64,000 nucleotides of DNA, from assembly GCA_964395835.1 (NCBI GenBank), contig CAYNBJ010000002.1, positions 1 to 64,000 on the forward strand. The letters are read 5' to 3'. How positions within the stretch are numbered: position 1 is the stretch's first letter; every line of letters starts with the position of its first letter. Under the pieces are notes generated by a model. It did no database searches, was not told where the DNA came from, and saw only the letters and a list, made by a program, of their open reading frames with translations. Below are positions 34,681 through 45,200 of the stretch, in pieces. The translations under genes were made by a program, and so were the position numbers. Source of the stretch: LLD-282 sp964395835. GTDB taxonomy: Bacteria > Pseudomonadota > Gammaproteobacteria > Berkiellales > Berkiellaceae.

Positions 34681-37257
34681 ATGAGTTATAAGATATTAAG
34701 AAATCAATTTTTGAATTATTTTCAAAAAAATGGACATGCAATTGAAGCGTCATCTTCTTTAGTGCCTGCAGAAGATCCTACCTTGCTCTATACCAATGCC
34801 GGGATGAATCAGTTTAAAAATGCTTTTTTAGGTATTGAAAAACCCATTTCATCGCAAATCGTTACTGCGCAGCGTTGTGTTCGTGCAGGCGGTAAACATA
34901 ATGACTTAGAAAATGTGGGCTACACTGCGCGTCATCATACATTTTTCGAAATGTTAGGCAATTTTTCATTTGGAGCCTATTTTAAAAAAGGCGCTATTGA
35001 TCTGGCTTGGAAATTTGTGACTCAAGAGCTTCAGTTGCCACTTTCACGTCTCTGGATAACGGTTCATTATCAAGATGAAGAGTCTTTTGAAATCTGGAAC
35101 AAAGATATGGGCGTCCCTATCGAGAGAATCGTGCGTTGTGGAGATAAAGATAATTTTTGGGCAATGGGTGACACAGGGCCTTGCGGACCATGCACCGAAA
35201 TTTTTTATGATCATGGCCCGACTGTTGCCGGTGGCCCACCTGGCTCCGCTGAATCAGATGGTGACAGGTATATGGAAATTTGGAACCTGGTTTTCATGCA
35301 ATACGATCGGCAAAGCGACGGCACTCTCAATCTTTTACCTAATCCTTGCGTGGATACAGGGATGGGCTTGGAGCGCTTAGCTTGCGTTATGGAGGGTGTT
35401 TTTTCTAATTTTGATACATCCTTATTTCGAGCATTAAAGGCACCATTGGCAGATCGTCTTGGTATTGATATTTCGCATCCCGGGCTCAATGTGATCGCTG
35501 ATCATCTACGCTCTGCGTGTTTTATTATTGCTGATGGTGTTTTTCCCTCTTCGGATGGTCGCGGCTATGTTCTGAGACGCTTGATTCGCAGAGCAGTCAA
35601 TCACGGATATCAGTTAGGGCTCAAGGCACCTTTCTTGTCAGAGTATGCACATTTGGTTGTCGAGCTTATGGGAGAGGCATATCCGCATTTGAATAAACAG
35701 CTTCCATTGTGTCAGGAAAAAATTCGTCAAGAAGAGCAGCTTTTTTTTCAAACACTACAGGCAGGTAGAAAATATATCGATGCTCTCGTAACCTCTTGTG
35801 TAGGACATATTCATGGAGATGAGCTCTTTAAACTATACGATACATATGGGTTTCCATTAGATATCGCGATTGATATTGCGAAAGAAAATGGTCTCAGTTT
35901 CGATAGAGATGGTTTCGATGCTGCTATGCAAAAACAAAAAGAGCAGTCCAAAACAGCGAAAACGTCCCTTGAGATCACAGTCTCTCAATTGCCAGATATC
36001 CAACAAGAGTTTGTCAGAGATCTTGCGAGACAGGATGCTAAAATTTTAGCAGTTTTTGCAGATACAGAGAGCGATAAAAGTTGGCTTTGCTTCGATAGAA
36101 CGCCTTTTTATGCACAATCGGGTGGGCAAGTCGGCGATCACGGAGAGGTACATTCTGCTGGAGGAGTCAGTCTCATTCTCGATACTCAAAAAATTCATAA
36201 TTTTCATTTGAGTCTTTGTGATCGCCCAGTGAGCTTCTGGACCGATGCAAATCATGATGTCACTTTGCATCTTGATACTCAAAGGCGCCATCGTATCGCT
36301 TGTCATCATACAGCAACTCACTTGCTACATGCAGCCTTACATCGTTGTATTGGCACTCATGTCCAACAAAAGGGTTCCTATGTGGGGCCAGATCGTCTCA
36401 GATTCGATATTTCACTGGCTCAGCCACTCAGCACTGAACAAAAAGCAGATCTTGAGAAATTTTGCCAAAATGCAATTGATCAGCAACTGACCGTGCAGAC
36501 ACATATTATGGATCAGAAAGAGGCTATCGATTCAGGGGCTGTTGCTTTTTTTGGCGATAAATATGGTGCAAAAGTTCGGGTTTTGTCTATTGGCGAACAG
36601 CTCTCTCGTGAACTTTGTGGAGGAACGCACGTAAATAATCTGAGTGTTTTAAGTACAGTTGTGATTGTGAGTGATGAACCTTTAGCTGCAGGTATTCGCC
36701 GTCTTCAGGCTTTATCTGGTCCCGCTGCTATAGAGTGGCTAAAAGAAAGAAGTTTGTTAATTCATCGTTTAGTCAATGATGCACATTGTGATGCCTCGGC
36801 TCTGGTCGCTTATCAAACCGGTCTCAAAAACGAAGTTGATGCTTTGAACAAGTCTTTACAATCTCTACAGGAAGAGCAATGGGTGGCACAGATCAAATGT
36901 GCTCCTTATCGAGACCTATCAGATAAAACAACCTTCTGTTGTGTGATGCTTTCCGCAGAAGCTAAAGATCGACTCACTCGTTTATCAGATTGCGGTTCTC
37001 AGCTTCTTTCCTCTTTGAAAGAGAGTGATAGTCTCATTTTAGCTCTCTATGTGGAGCAAGAGAATAAAATCACTCTCAGTTTGCGGCATTTTGGGGCAGA
37101 AAACGTGCACTTAAAGCAGGTCGCGCAGCAGTTGAGTAACCAGTTTGGATGGAAAGGCGGCGGCCGTTCTGATCGTATTCAGAGTGGGGGCGCTTTTTTA
37201 GAAAACTTCGAAGATCGTCTCTTTGAAATTTGTCAAGAGTGTCTCAGCTTGAAATAG
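34681..37257 (+). CDS. alaS: Alanyl-tRNA synthetase
   Basis: An 858-residue class II synthetase with the aminoacylation domain (ARHHTFFEMLGNFSFG), the editing domain with zinc ligands (HTATHLLHAAL and CGGTHV) and the C-terminal domain ending in GGGRSDRIQSGG. It is probably co-transcribed with recA. Two hairpins follow the stop codon. Confidence 0.96.
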   Translation: MSYKILRNQFLNYFQKNGHAIEASSSLVPAEDPTLLYTNAGMNQFKNAFLGIEKPISSQIVTAQRCVRAGGKHNDLENVGYTARHHTFFEMLGNFSFGAYFKKGAIDLAWKFVTQELQLPLSRLWITVHYQDEESFEIWNKDMGVPIERIVRCGDKDNFWAMGDTGPCGPCTEIFYDHGPTVAGGPPGSAESDGDRYMEIWNLVFMQYDRQSDGTLNLLPNPCVDTGMGLERLACVMEGVFSNFDTSLFRALKAPLADRLGIDISHPGLNVIADHLRSACFIIADGVFPSSDGRGYVLRRLIRRAVNHGYQLGLKAPFLSEYAHLVVELMGEAYPHLNKQLPLCQEKIRQEEQLFFQTLQAGRKYIDALVTSCVGHIHGDELFKLYDTYGFPLDIAIDIAKENGLSFDRDGFDAAMQKQKEQSKTAKTSLEITVSQLPDIQQEFVRDLARQDAKILAVFADTESDKSWLCFDRTPFYAQSGGQVGDHGEVHSAGGVSLILDTQKIHNFHLSLCDRPVSFWTDANHDVTLHLDTQRRHRIACHHTATHLLHAALHRCIGTHVQQKGSYVGPDRLRFDISLAQPLSTEQKADLEKFCQNAIDQQLTVQTHIMDQKEAIDSGAVAFFGDKYGAKVRVLSIGEQLSRELCGGTHVNNLSVLSTVVIVSDEPLAAGIRRLQALSGPAAIEWLKERSLLIHRLVNDAHCDASALVAYQTGLKNEVDALNKSLQSLQEEQWVAQIKCAPYRDLSDKTTFCCVMLSAEAKDRLTRLSDCGSQLLSSLKESDSLILALYVEQENKITLSLRHFGAENVHLKQVAQQLSNQFGWKGGGRSDRIQSGGAFLENFEDRLFEICQECLSLK

Positions 37258-37264
37258 CTGAACT

Positions 37265-37352
37265 CTTCTCAATCGTTGACCTATCTCTTTTGAGAATGAT
37301 CTCGATTGAGAAGAACATTGTGAATGCCCTAATGAATATGCATCATTAGGGC
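37265..37352. terminator. Two stem-loops between alaS and the M48 protease gene
   Basis: First: CTTCTCAATCG (37265-37275) / CGATTGAGAAG (37303-37313). Second: GCCCTAATGA (37326-37335) / TCATTAGGGC (37343-37352) with a 7-base loop. Both arms are perfect, but neither has a T run. They fill the gap between two convergent genes, so a shared terminator function is likely. Confidence 0.55.
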
Positions 37353-37364
37353 GATCTATCTTCA

Positions 37365-38714
37365 TTAAAGTAGCGATTTATAGAAATCTAATTTCATTTC
37401 AATTTCTTTTAGCAGTTCATCGTAATAAAAAGAATTTCTATCAATTGCCTTATGTTGAATTTCTTTGAGGGCAGAATTGTAATCACCCTTATTGGAAAAA
37501 TATCTCGCTTGGACAAGATGATAAAAACTCATGTTTTTTTCATAACTATAAGCGTGTGCTAAGTACTGTAATGACAAGGGTGAAGCCAAGGTATCACAAA
37601 TCAAATTCTGATATTTTCTGATAAAATCACGATGTTTCATCGTGTAAAAATCTTTTTCACACCAAATGTCTTTGACAAGTGGGAGACTGCTCCAATAGGG
37701 ATTTGTACTATAGCGATTTAAGGCTTCAACAAGTGCGTCCCATTTTTTTTGATTTCTTAATGATTGGCAGTGCTGTAATTTTAAGACAATTGATTGCGGG
37801 TATGTCTCTAATAGCGGTTCTAATTGATTTGTCCGTACGGCATTGCGATATGTTTCTATCAGATGATTTTGCTCTGCAAAGTCAGGAGAGTTCGGTAAAT
37901 GATCAGGATGCAGCTCTGATAAGCAAAGGATATAATCTAATTGCGCCCTTTTGACCTGAGGTATAATAGGCCCTAACTCTGCTTGATGATGGCTGATACG
38001 AGCAATCCGTTCTTTTGTGAGTGGGTGTGTCGAATAGTAAGAAAAGTAGTCAGGTAGTTTGCTAGAAAAACAATCATAACGACTGATCGACTCAAAACCA
38101 CTGATAAGTTTATTTGTGTCAAAGCCACCTTTTTGTAAAAGCTCTACAGCACCATAATCTGCTTCAAATTCCATTTGTTGTGAAAAATGAAATTGTTGCA
38201 AAACAGTTTGATCAATTGCCATGCCGTATAACAGTTCTCCGATTCCAGGCAAGAAAACCATCGCGGGCAATGAGGCAAGTAATAAACCTTTTTGGTTTGC
38301 CATTTCATCCATCCGTTCCATTTGTCTGCGAATATGATGTTCATGTGTGTGTGTCAATTCATGACACAAAACACCCATAATTTCCGAAACATCTGATAAG
38401 CGTTTTAAAATCCCTGTGTAAATAAAAATAAAGGATCCTGCAGTTGCAAAAGCATTAATTTGAGGGCTGTCAATCACAGAAAGTGTTAAAGGATAGTCCA
38501 ACTCAACTTTTCCTAAATCACATACTCGATTGAGCTCATAATGAAAATAATTTTCAATCAGTTCCAGTGAGCGGCTATCTGAGTTATACATGGAATAAAG
38601 TGATTCACCAATCACACGCTCTTGAAACGAGCTGAGAGAGCGAGCGCAAGATTGAGATATTGTAAACCATAAGAAAAAACACTTAAAAAAAATGGTTATT
38701 GTATTGTTTTTCAT
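37365..38714 (-). CDS. M48-family periplasmic metalloprotease, BepA-like
   Basis: A 449-residue exported zinc protease: signal peptide (MKNNTITIFFKCFFLWFTIS, cut near SCA), an M48 domain with CHELTHTHEHH (HExxH zinc motif) and EFEADYGAVELL (third ligand), and a helical TPR-like C-terminal half. BepA proteins act in outer-membrane protein and LPS-transport quality control. I chose ATG 38714 because the promoter's expected start (near 38739) lies downstream of the earlier ATG at 38747. Confidence 0.88.
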   Translation of the reverse strand: MKNNTITIFFKCFFLWFTISQSCARSLSSFQERVIGESLYSMYNSDSRSLELIENYFHYELNRVCDLGKVELDYPLTLSVIDSPQINAFATAGSFIFIYTGILKRLSDVSEIMGVLCHELTHTHEHHIRRQMERMDEMANQKGLLLASLPAMVFLPGIGELLYGMAIDQTVLQQFHFSQQMEFEADYGAVELLQKGGFDTNKLISGFESISRYDCFSSKLPDYFSYYSTHPLTKERIARISHHQAELGPIIPQVKRAQLDYILCLSELHPDHLPNSPDFAEQNHLIETYRNAVRTNQLEPLLETYPQSIVLKLQHCQSLRNQKKWDALVEALNRYSTNPYWSSLPLVKDIWCEKDFYTMKHRDFIRKYQNLICDTLASPLSLQYLAHAYSYEKNMSFYHLVQARYFSNKGDYNSALKEIQHKAIDRNSFYYDELLKEIEMKLDFYKSLL

Positions 38715-38745
38715 ATGGAGTCTTGGTTGAAGAATAACAATAGAC

Positions 38746-38773
38746 ATTATAAGAATTCCCCAGATTAATGCAA
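38746..38773 (-). promoter_or_regulatory. Promoter of the M48 protease gene
   Basis: On the minus strand: TTGCAT (38773-38768), a 16-base spacer, TATAAT (38751-38746). It is close to the sigma-70 consensus. Confidence 0.7.
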
Positions 38774-38864
38774 GAAAACATGTTTTTTCAGATTTTATGG
38801 CTTATCTTTTCTCACTGCGCATTTCATGAGACACTAAGACTTATTTCAGAAATTAAAACTTATT

Positions 38865-39104
38865 ATGTTCTTATCTTTTAAATCACAGTTGCTCATTTGT
38901 GTGTCTTTATCGCTGTGTTTACAGGGATGTTTTAGTTCTTTGGAAAGTGACAATACGACCGCTCTCTCTACACCTCGGGTTGTGAGGCAGCATTCTGTAT
39001 ATGATTATCCCGATCATTTTGAAGATGTTTTCGATCAGATTTGCGTCACCGATCGTCCGTCAGAATTTTTTGAGACAGATGCTTTTGTCAAGCCCGTTGA
39101 TTAA
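38865..39104 (+). CDS. Small lipoprotein, unknown
   Basis: A 79-residue protein with signal peptide and lipobox (CLQGC, Cys at residue 22), so a mature lipoprotein of about 57 residues, acidic and rich in Asp, Val and Phe. No family recognised. It lies 108 bases before csrA on the same strand and divergent from the M48 protease. Confidence 0.7.
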   Translation: MFLSFKSQLLICVSLSLCLQGCFSSLESDNTTALSTPRVVRQHSVYDYPDHFEDVFDQICVTDRPSEFFETDAFVKPVD

Positions 39105-39212
39105 AATCTTTGAAAATTTTTTAAGATTACGAGCATTTTTAGAATCACTAAAGTTTTGAGCGACAGCGTCGATATCAGAATTATCTCTTGGAAGAGAAAA
39201 GGATTTATAATT

Positions 39213-39410
39213 ATGCTCATTCTTACACGCCGCATCGGTGAATCTGTAGTGATCGGCGATGATGTGAAAATTACCGTACTGGCTGTTCGTGGTAATCAGA
39301 TTCGGCTTGGTATAGAGGCCCCAAAAGAAGTCAGTGTACATCGTTTGGAAATTCATCAAAAGATACAAGATGCAGATACGACGCATACAGATTCTAAAAA
39401 AATCGAATAA
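39213..39410 (+). CDS. csrA: Carbon storage regulator CsrA
   Basis: A 65-residue RNA-binding translational regulator. The start MLILTRRIGESVVIGDDVKI is nearly canonical, followed by VRGNQIRLGIEAPKEVSVHR. CsrA binds GGA motifs in mRNA leaders; in Legionella and Coxiella relatives it controls the switch between replicative and transmissive phases. AAGGA nine bases before ATG 39213 is both the ribosome binding site and a potential CsrA site, which would permit self-repression. The csrA, tRNA-Ser, tRNA-Arg order is a common gammaproteobacterial arrangement. Confidence 0.97.
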   Translation: MLILTRRIGESVVIGDDVKITVLAVRGNQIRLGIEAPKEVSVHRLEIHQKIQDADTTHTDSKKIE

Positions 39411-39424
39411 ATTTAAAAAACCTC

Positions 39425-39452
39425 TTGTTTTTTAGGTGCTGTGTGGTATCAT
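39425..39452 (+). promoter_or_regulatory. Probable tRNA-Ser promoter
   Basis: TTGTTT (39425-39430), a 16-base spacer, TATCAT (39447-39452); the expected start near 39459 is eight bases before the tRNA. An A-run/T-run hairpin at the csrA end overlaps the -35 region and may terminate csrA. Confidence 0.5.
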
Positions 39453-39466
39453 TACCTCATTGCTTA

Positions 39467-39553
39467 GGAGAAATGGCCGAGTGGTCGAAGGCGCTCCCCT
39501 GCTAAGGGAGTATAGGGTTGCCCCTATCGAGGGTTCGAATCCCTCTTTCTCCG
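39467..39553 (+). tRNA. tRNA-Ser (anticodon GCT)
   Basis: An 87-base class II tRNA: acceptor GGAGAAA / TTTCTCC, anticodon stem CTCCC / GGGAG around CTGCTAA, a long variable arm, T loop GGTTCGAAT, discriminator G. CCA is not encoded. Confidence 0.96.
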
Positions 39554-39567
39554 AAAGAACAAAATAC

Positions 39568-39641
39568 GCGCCCGTAGCTCAGTTGGATAGAGTACTTGGC
39601 TACGAACCAAGAGGTCGGAGGTTCGAATCCTTCCGGGCGCG
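39568..39641 (+). tRNA. tRNA-Arg (anticodon ACG)
   Basis: A 74-base cloverleaf: acceptor GCGCCCG / CGGGCGC, anticodon stem CTTGG / CCAAG around CTACGAA, discriminator G. The wobble A would need TadA deamination to inosine. CCA is not encoded. It follows tRNA-Ser after 14 bases, so the two are probably one transcript. Confidence 0.96.
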
Positions 39642-39649
39642 CTCTTAAT

Positions 39650-40636
39650 TTAAAAAACCCATTCGTTAATCCATAACATCATTATTGCTGTTAATGGAAT
39701 AGATAAAAACACACCCCATGTTCCCCAAATATGTCCGAATATTAAAATCGATGCAATAATAATTGCAGGGTGTATGTGATTTGTTTTGGAAAAAATCATT
39801 GGTGTAATCACAGCTTCATTTAAGAGATGTAAAAAAGCGTGACTGCTGATTGCCATGAAGCCAATCGCATGCCATTCCCAACGTTGATAAATTACGACGA
39901 GTAAAGGAAGGGTTGCTAACGCGGTTCCAACAAATGGCACAAACACCGCTAAACCCATTAAGAGAGCTATCGTTTCAGAAAATGGTAAATCATAAAATCT
40001 GAAAATGCATTCAGATAAAATTGCTAGAACGCAAAAATGAATCATTTTTCCATACAGATAATCATCGAGTATTTTAATGCTCTTATGAGCAATGATTCTG
40101 CTTTTTTGAAAAGATTGTGGCCAAGAATCATTTAAAACCTTCTGAAGCTCTTGATGATGAAATGTGAAAAAAAATGAAAAAACGAAAAAACATGTTATGT
40201 AGAAAATAATCCACGTTATATCAGTCTTTTCGCTGAGTGTACCGAGAAGAGCTGCTAGCTGTGATGGTGAAAAAAGATTTTGAGTGAAGTCTGGACGATG
40301 TCCCAAAATAGGCTCAATTTGTTTAAAAAATTCTTGCATAGCAAAAATTGCATCATTTATAAATAATGATGTAAAGTAAATTGGAGCCAAAAAAACAACA
40401 ATAATGCTCAACCAACTCAGCATTAAAAGAATGGTTCTATCCATTTTCACCAGACGTAATAAAGTTTCGCTGAGTCTGATTGCGAGATATGCGTGCAAAA
40501 AAGAGACGATAAATAGACTAAAGTTCCAAGCATATGGCCCAATGCAAAGAAGAGATATGAGTCCCATAGACCAAAAAAAAATGACTTCAGCATGATCACA
40601 GAGATAAGCATCAAAGATCGAGACATAGTTTTTCAT
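39650..40636 (-). CDS. AI-2E family transporter, second tandem copy
   Basis: A 328-residue membrane protein of the AI-2E/PerM family with about seven or eight spans. The family signature near the C-terminus is present: (L/I)HPAIIIASILIFGHIWGTWG preceded by VFVPFVGTALATLPLL. I chose ATG 40636, supported by AAGGA at nine bases inside the end of the upstream gene. Proteins of this family have been linked to autoinducer-2 export, polyamines or Na+/H+ exchange; the substrate here is unknown. It ends eight bases from the tRNA-Arg end. Confidence 0.88.
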   Translation of the reverse strand: MKNYVSIFDAYLCDHAEVIFFWSMGLISLLCIGPYAWNFSLFIVSFLHAYLAIRLSETLLRLVKMDRTILLMLSWLSIIVVFLAPIYFTSLFINDAIFAMQEFFKQIEPILGHRPDFTQNLFSPSQLAALLGTLSEKTDITWIIFYITCFFVFSFFFTFHHQELQKVLNDSWPQSFQKSRIIAHKSIKILDDYLYGKMIHFCVLAILSECIFRFYDLPFSETIALLMGLAVFVPFVGTALATLPLLVVIYQRWEWHAIGFMAISSHAFLHLLNEAVITPMIFSKTNHIHPAIIIASILIFGHIWGTWGVFLSIPLTAIMMLWINEWVF

Positions 40637-40638
40637 AT

Positions 40639-41670
40639 TTATAATCCTTCGGATTTTATGGGCCAATTTTGAATCAAAACTTTTACACAAGCGATACAGG
40701 GAATCGCTATAAAAACACCTAAAACACCTAAAAAATGACCTAGAATTAAAATCGAAATTAAAATAATCATAGGATGTAGGTCGTGTGCTTGTGAAAAAAT
40801 CATAGGAACGAGAACATTCGATTCAAACGCTTGCAGCATACCGTAACACAACATTAAAAATCCAAATGATGAACTGAGACCGATTTTAGATAAAGCAATT
40901 AAGATCAGCGGAATGGTTGCTAATGCAGTGCCAACAAAAGGAATAAACACTGAGAGACCATTGGGAATAGAGAGTAAAAATGCATACGGTATCGAAAAAT
41001 ATTCAAAAAGAACATATGACAAAAAACCAATTGCCAGCATATGTACAATTTTTCCTCGAACATAATAGTCCATTTGTTGTGAAATACTTGAACCAATATG
41101 TTGAAGAGCAGCAGACTTTCCGCAATATCGCTGCATGAATTCAAAAATGATATCTTTATCGTGATTTATAAAAAAAACAAGAATGGGGATCGTGACAAAA
41201 TAAACAATTCCGTGGATGAGAGAAGGTAAGGAGGATGCTGCTAATCCTAAAATATACGCACCAATTTTTTGCCCTTCTTTTGAAAGCAGTATATCGATCT
41301 CTTGTTCTAAAGAAATTGGCATTCCTAAAATATGGGATATCACTTCTGAATTCGATCTTAAAATCATTGGTAATGTTTTTTGAAGCTCTGAAAGCTCTGT
41401 GGCTAAAAAAGGTATTGTTATAATCGACAAGATTAATAGAATCAAAAGATTGATGCACATAGCGATGCAAACACTTTTTTGATATGAAAAGAAAGGTAAA
41501 TAAAGACGCACAGTATATTGCTGTAAATACGCAATAACAATCGCAATCCAAAAGGGAAAAAACAAATCAAAAAATACTGTGAGTGAACAAGCAATCACTA
41601 AAAAAGCGCCTAAAAGAATATAAGCATCTTTGTGCAAAAGATATTTTTTGAATACAGGGAAAAACGACAT
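40639..41670 (-). CDS. AI-2E family transporter, first tandem copy
   Basis: A 343-residue paralogue of the downstream gene: SVFIPFVGTALATIPLIL and LHPMIILISILILGHFLGVLG match it almost position by position. The stop codon is two bases before the next start codon, so the two form a tightly coupled pair, perhaps subunits of one assembly. The rest of the protein is much more diverged, so the duplication is old. Confidence 0.88.
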   Translation of the reverse strand: MSFFPVFKKYLLHKDAYILLGAFLVIACSLTVFFDLFFPFWIAIVIAYLQQYTVRLYLPFFSYQKSVCIAMCINLLILLILSIITIPFLATELSELQKTLPMILRSNSEVISHILGMPISLEQEIDILLSKEGQKIGAYILGLAASSLPSLIHGIVYFVTIPILVFFINHDKDIIFEFMQRYCGKSAALQHIGSSISQQMDYYVRGKIVHMLAIGFLSYVLFEYFSIPYAFLLSIPNGLSVFIPFVGTALATIPLILIALSKIGLSSSFGFLMLCYGMLQAFESNVLVPMIFSQAHDLHPMIILISILILGHFLGVLGVFIAIPCIACVKVLIQNWPIKSEGL

Positions 41671-42290
41671 AAAAAGGACTTTATAGCTGATCCTGTTTTA
41701 AGTTTATCGTAAAAGAAAAAAAAATTCTTTTTGTGCTGAATTTTCTCTGACTTCAGTTCGATATTTTTGATTTTTTGCTCTCTCTAAATCTTGCATAATT
41801 TTTTATCTCTAGTGATAAGATTGATGCCAATTGCGATTATCCTATGGTGTTTTCAAAGCGAAAACATCGGAATTTTTTTTAGAGGCCATTTTTTAAAAGA
41901 AAAGCGTGCTTGTGATAGAGAGTGTTCTTTGTGAAGTCATATTTTTTCTTTTTGCAGATGTTGTATTTATTGAAAAAATAAAAATATTTGTGACCTTCAT
42001 TAACAAATTATTATTCAATCTCTCACTGATTTTAAAATTTTTCTGTGATAAAATTTTGACCAAATAGTTTAGAGTTTTCATATCTTGATTCGCGGAGTAT
42101 AAGTTTTTTGTGCTTTATACCGGGCTCGATCATATATCACATATGTTTTTAAAAACTTTTTGAGTCTCAATGGCATTATCGCGACTCTGTGAGAGTTTGG
42201 GTATAAAAGCGGTTTTTTAGACAAAATTTTGAAAAACACGTTCGTATTTCGATAAATGATCATAATCTTTTTTCAGAGGAATATATATAA
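41671..42290. other. Intergenic region before the ankyrin gene
   Basis: About 620 bases without a supportable gene; the small minus-strand open frames lack ribosome binding sites and family resemblance. It must hold the divergent promoters for the AI-2E pair and the ankyrin gene. A TTGACC at 42056-42061 is a possible -35 for the latter but has no clear -10 partner. Confidence 0.5.
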
Positions 42291-45200
42291 ATGCAAAATG
42301 ATTCAAACATCATGGCCTTGTGGTCTTATCAAATGACTTATTCGGAGATGAGGCGTGTGTTGAATTTTTTCGAAGAAAATCAGATAGCTTTATCGCCGTA
42401 TCATTGGAGGTGTATTTCTCACTCTCTTAAAGCGGATAGATTGACAAGAGTATTGGCACAATCTCTTTCCCCGCTCTCTCAGAGACAAAAATCAGAACAA
42501 CGTAAATGGATTTTTGATCACAGTGAACACATGAATGCGCAAAAAAGTGTTCAACTTCATGTTCATGACGAGGTGTTTAGTGATGAGCGCTCAAATAATG
42601 CCAATTATTTGAGACGCAAATTTCCTGATCTCACTGAGCTAAAAAATCCGGAAATCATTTGGGATGAGCTCATAAACAATGTTAATAATAAAGAATATGA
42701 TACTTTTTTAATCTGCAATGAAAAAGCCAGGTTTTTAGAAAGACAAAGACAAGGGATATTGAGATTTTCGATCCCATTTCAAGGGCAAAAAAATATCGAG
42801 ACAGTGCGAAAAGAGATGGTCGCTTATCTTCAAGATCAAAAAAAGAATGCCAAGAATTTTGCAAAATTTTATCAGGATATATTTCCAAGGGTTATGGCAG
42901 AGATAGAATTGTTATCTCCAGATCAGAAAAAAGACGCTTTGAACATTATCATGAATGCTTTAGATGATTCTAGAATTGCTTATCTAGATTTTAAGTACGA
43001 GAGTTCTTGCCTTAAGGGATTAGAAGAAAGAGTGCTGGATGCTTTGGGTGTGATCTTTTCCTCGTTTCTTTGCGGGACACAGCAGCTGAGTGCTCTGCAA
43101 TCGGAATGTTTGAATCAGTATGTAGACTGCCAATCATCCTCATGGTATGCATCTGCTGCTTTGTATCGATACTATTGTGAGGCTAATGGCTATATTCTTT
43201 CTTCGGAAATTCAATATGAATACGCAGATCCGAAATGTATGGTGCAAAGCGCACAAGAGCATTATGAAATTTTTATGAGATGGAAACGCGAACAAGAGAA
43301 AGATAAAACTTATGATTTAAAACAAAGAAGGCAAAATCTAAATTCAGTCTATTGGGCATTGCGTAGAAAGTTTCAACCAGTTCTCAGTAGGATGATGGAA
43401 AAAGCTCAGATAGACTCTTATCAAGACAGGCAAATGACTGAATCGGAGTTATTTGATCGGTGGGCTGCTAATCAGGGAGAATGGGAGCAAGCATTCAGTG
43501 CGCAAATGTGTTTTATTGCAAAAAGCGGAAGATTATTGAAACAACAGGAAATCGAATTAGGTTTAGATAAAATTCTCGGTAGCAGAGAAGCTCGTCAAAT
43601 ATGGACTCTTAAAAAACAAGAAAGTGCTAATATACAAGCACCGCTCTGTGAAGAAGATTTTATTTTATGGATGGTGCAGGAAAAAAATCTTTTTTATAAC
43701 ATGGAGTATGGTCGTTTAATTCTTTCATTGATTCGGGGTGGTTTTAAAGAGCTTGAAGAGCGTGCTAAAGACGGCGAAGTTTTTAATAAAAATGCAATGT
43801 GTGTTATTGATCCACAAGAGACAATGAGATGCTTTAGAGCAGATTCTTTTGAAAAACACTATTTGTCTTTTCCGATACCTGCTGTTCAAACCATATTCTT
43901 CGTATTTAAGTTTCTCATCAAGAAGAAAAAAAATGATTATAGAACACATCCTTTGAATTGCTCGCAAGCAGTTCTTCTTGACATGTTTGCAGAAATAGAT
44001 CCATATCTATATTCAAAAATTAAAAAGGATATGTTGGACAGAAAACAAATTATGCTATTTGTATGCAATATGCTGTTATACATAGCATCTATATTGATGA
44101 AAAAGTTTTTACATCTCGTATTAGAACGGCAATTTAAAAAAAGTATTTTTCTTGGTGTTGTGGAGCTTGGTTACGCTCAAGTTTTAGTGCAATTGCTTAA
44201 GAAAAAGAATCAATACAATTTAAATGAAGCGCATTATCGTGAGGCTGTTTTTATAGCTATTCGAGAGGGACATGTGCATTGTCTTTCCATTTTAATTAAA
44301 AACGGTCAATGTGATATCAATATGCGCGAATTAGGGACGGGCAATACTCTTGTCATATTGAGCGTGATATACAATCAGAAAGAATGTTTAGATTTTTTGA
44401 TTCAGCAAGGTGCGAATTTAAACCTCAGGAATGATTACCTGGATTCTCCTGTTCTGATTTGTTTACGTGATAAGCGTCTCGATTTATTTAAATTATTGCT
44501 TGATGCGCGTGCTGATATCACGGATATGTTAAGTGCGACACCAAATAGATATCATCAGGCAGTTGCGGATATTTTTGTTAGTAATCATCCTATGTATGTT
44601 GATTTTTTTCCAATTTTGATGGAGATTGCGATTGAGCATAATTGTCCTGATTTATTTGAATGTTTGTTGCGGTGCATCAGCAAGATCGAAGGTGTATGGC
44701 TTTGCGACGACATTCTCTCAAATAAAGAGCGTGTAAAAGCGATTGCTCAAAAGAATTCAAAATTTATCTTGCTTTTCACGCACGTGAGTCTTCTGTATAA
44801 TCATCAGACTTTACTGGAGATGCTCATTGATTTTAAAGATCTGATAAAAAATCAGATAAAAAGAGAGTGGGTTTTTCAGGCCTTAAAAACGGGTCAGACT
44901 AATTGTGTTATTACTTTAATTCAAAAATTTGAAATTGATGTGAATATGTGCGAATCAAGCACAAACAACACTCTTGTTATGCTCAGTGTGATGTACAATC
45001 GCAAACAATGTTTAGAATCTTTGATTGCGAAAGGAGCGAATTTAAACTGCAACAATAGTGCCAATCTAACTCCTGTAAAATTTTGTATGCAGCATAATCA
45101 TCCGGAATTATTTAAATTGTTAGTTGATGCTGGTGTCAAGATCGATGATATCTTACATGTTGTAGATGGCAGGTATTCTCAAAGTGTATCAACTGTTTTT

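Noticed and set aside
39436..39648. A 70-codon open frame
   Set aside because: It covers tRNA-Ser and tRNA-Arg; the sequence is explained by the cloverleaves.
41893..42263. Two small minus-strand frames ahead of the ankyrin gene
   Set aside because: No ribosome binding sites, Lys/Asn-rich composition as expected by chance in AT-rich DNA.
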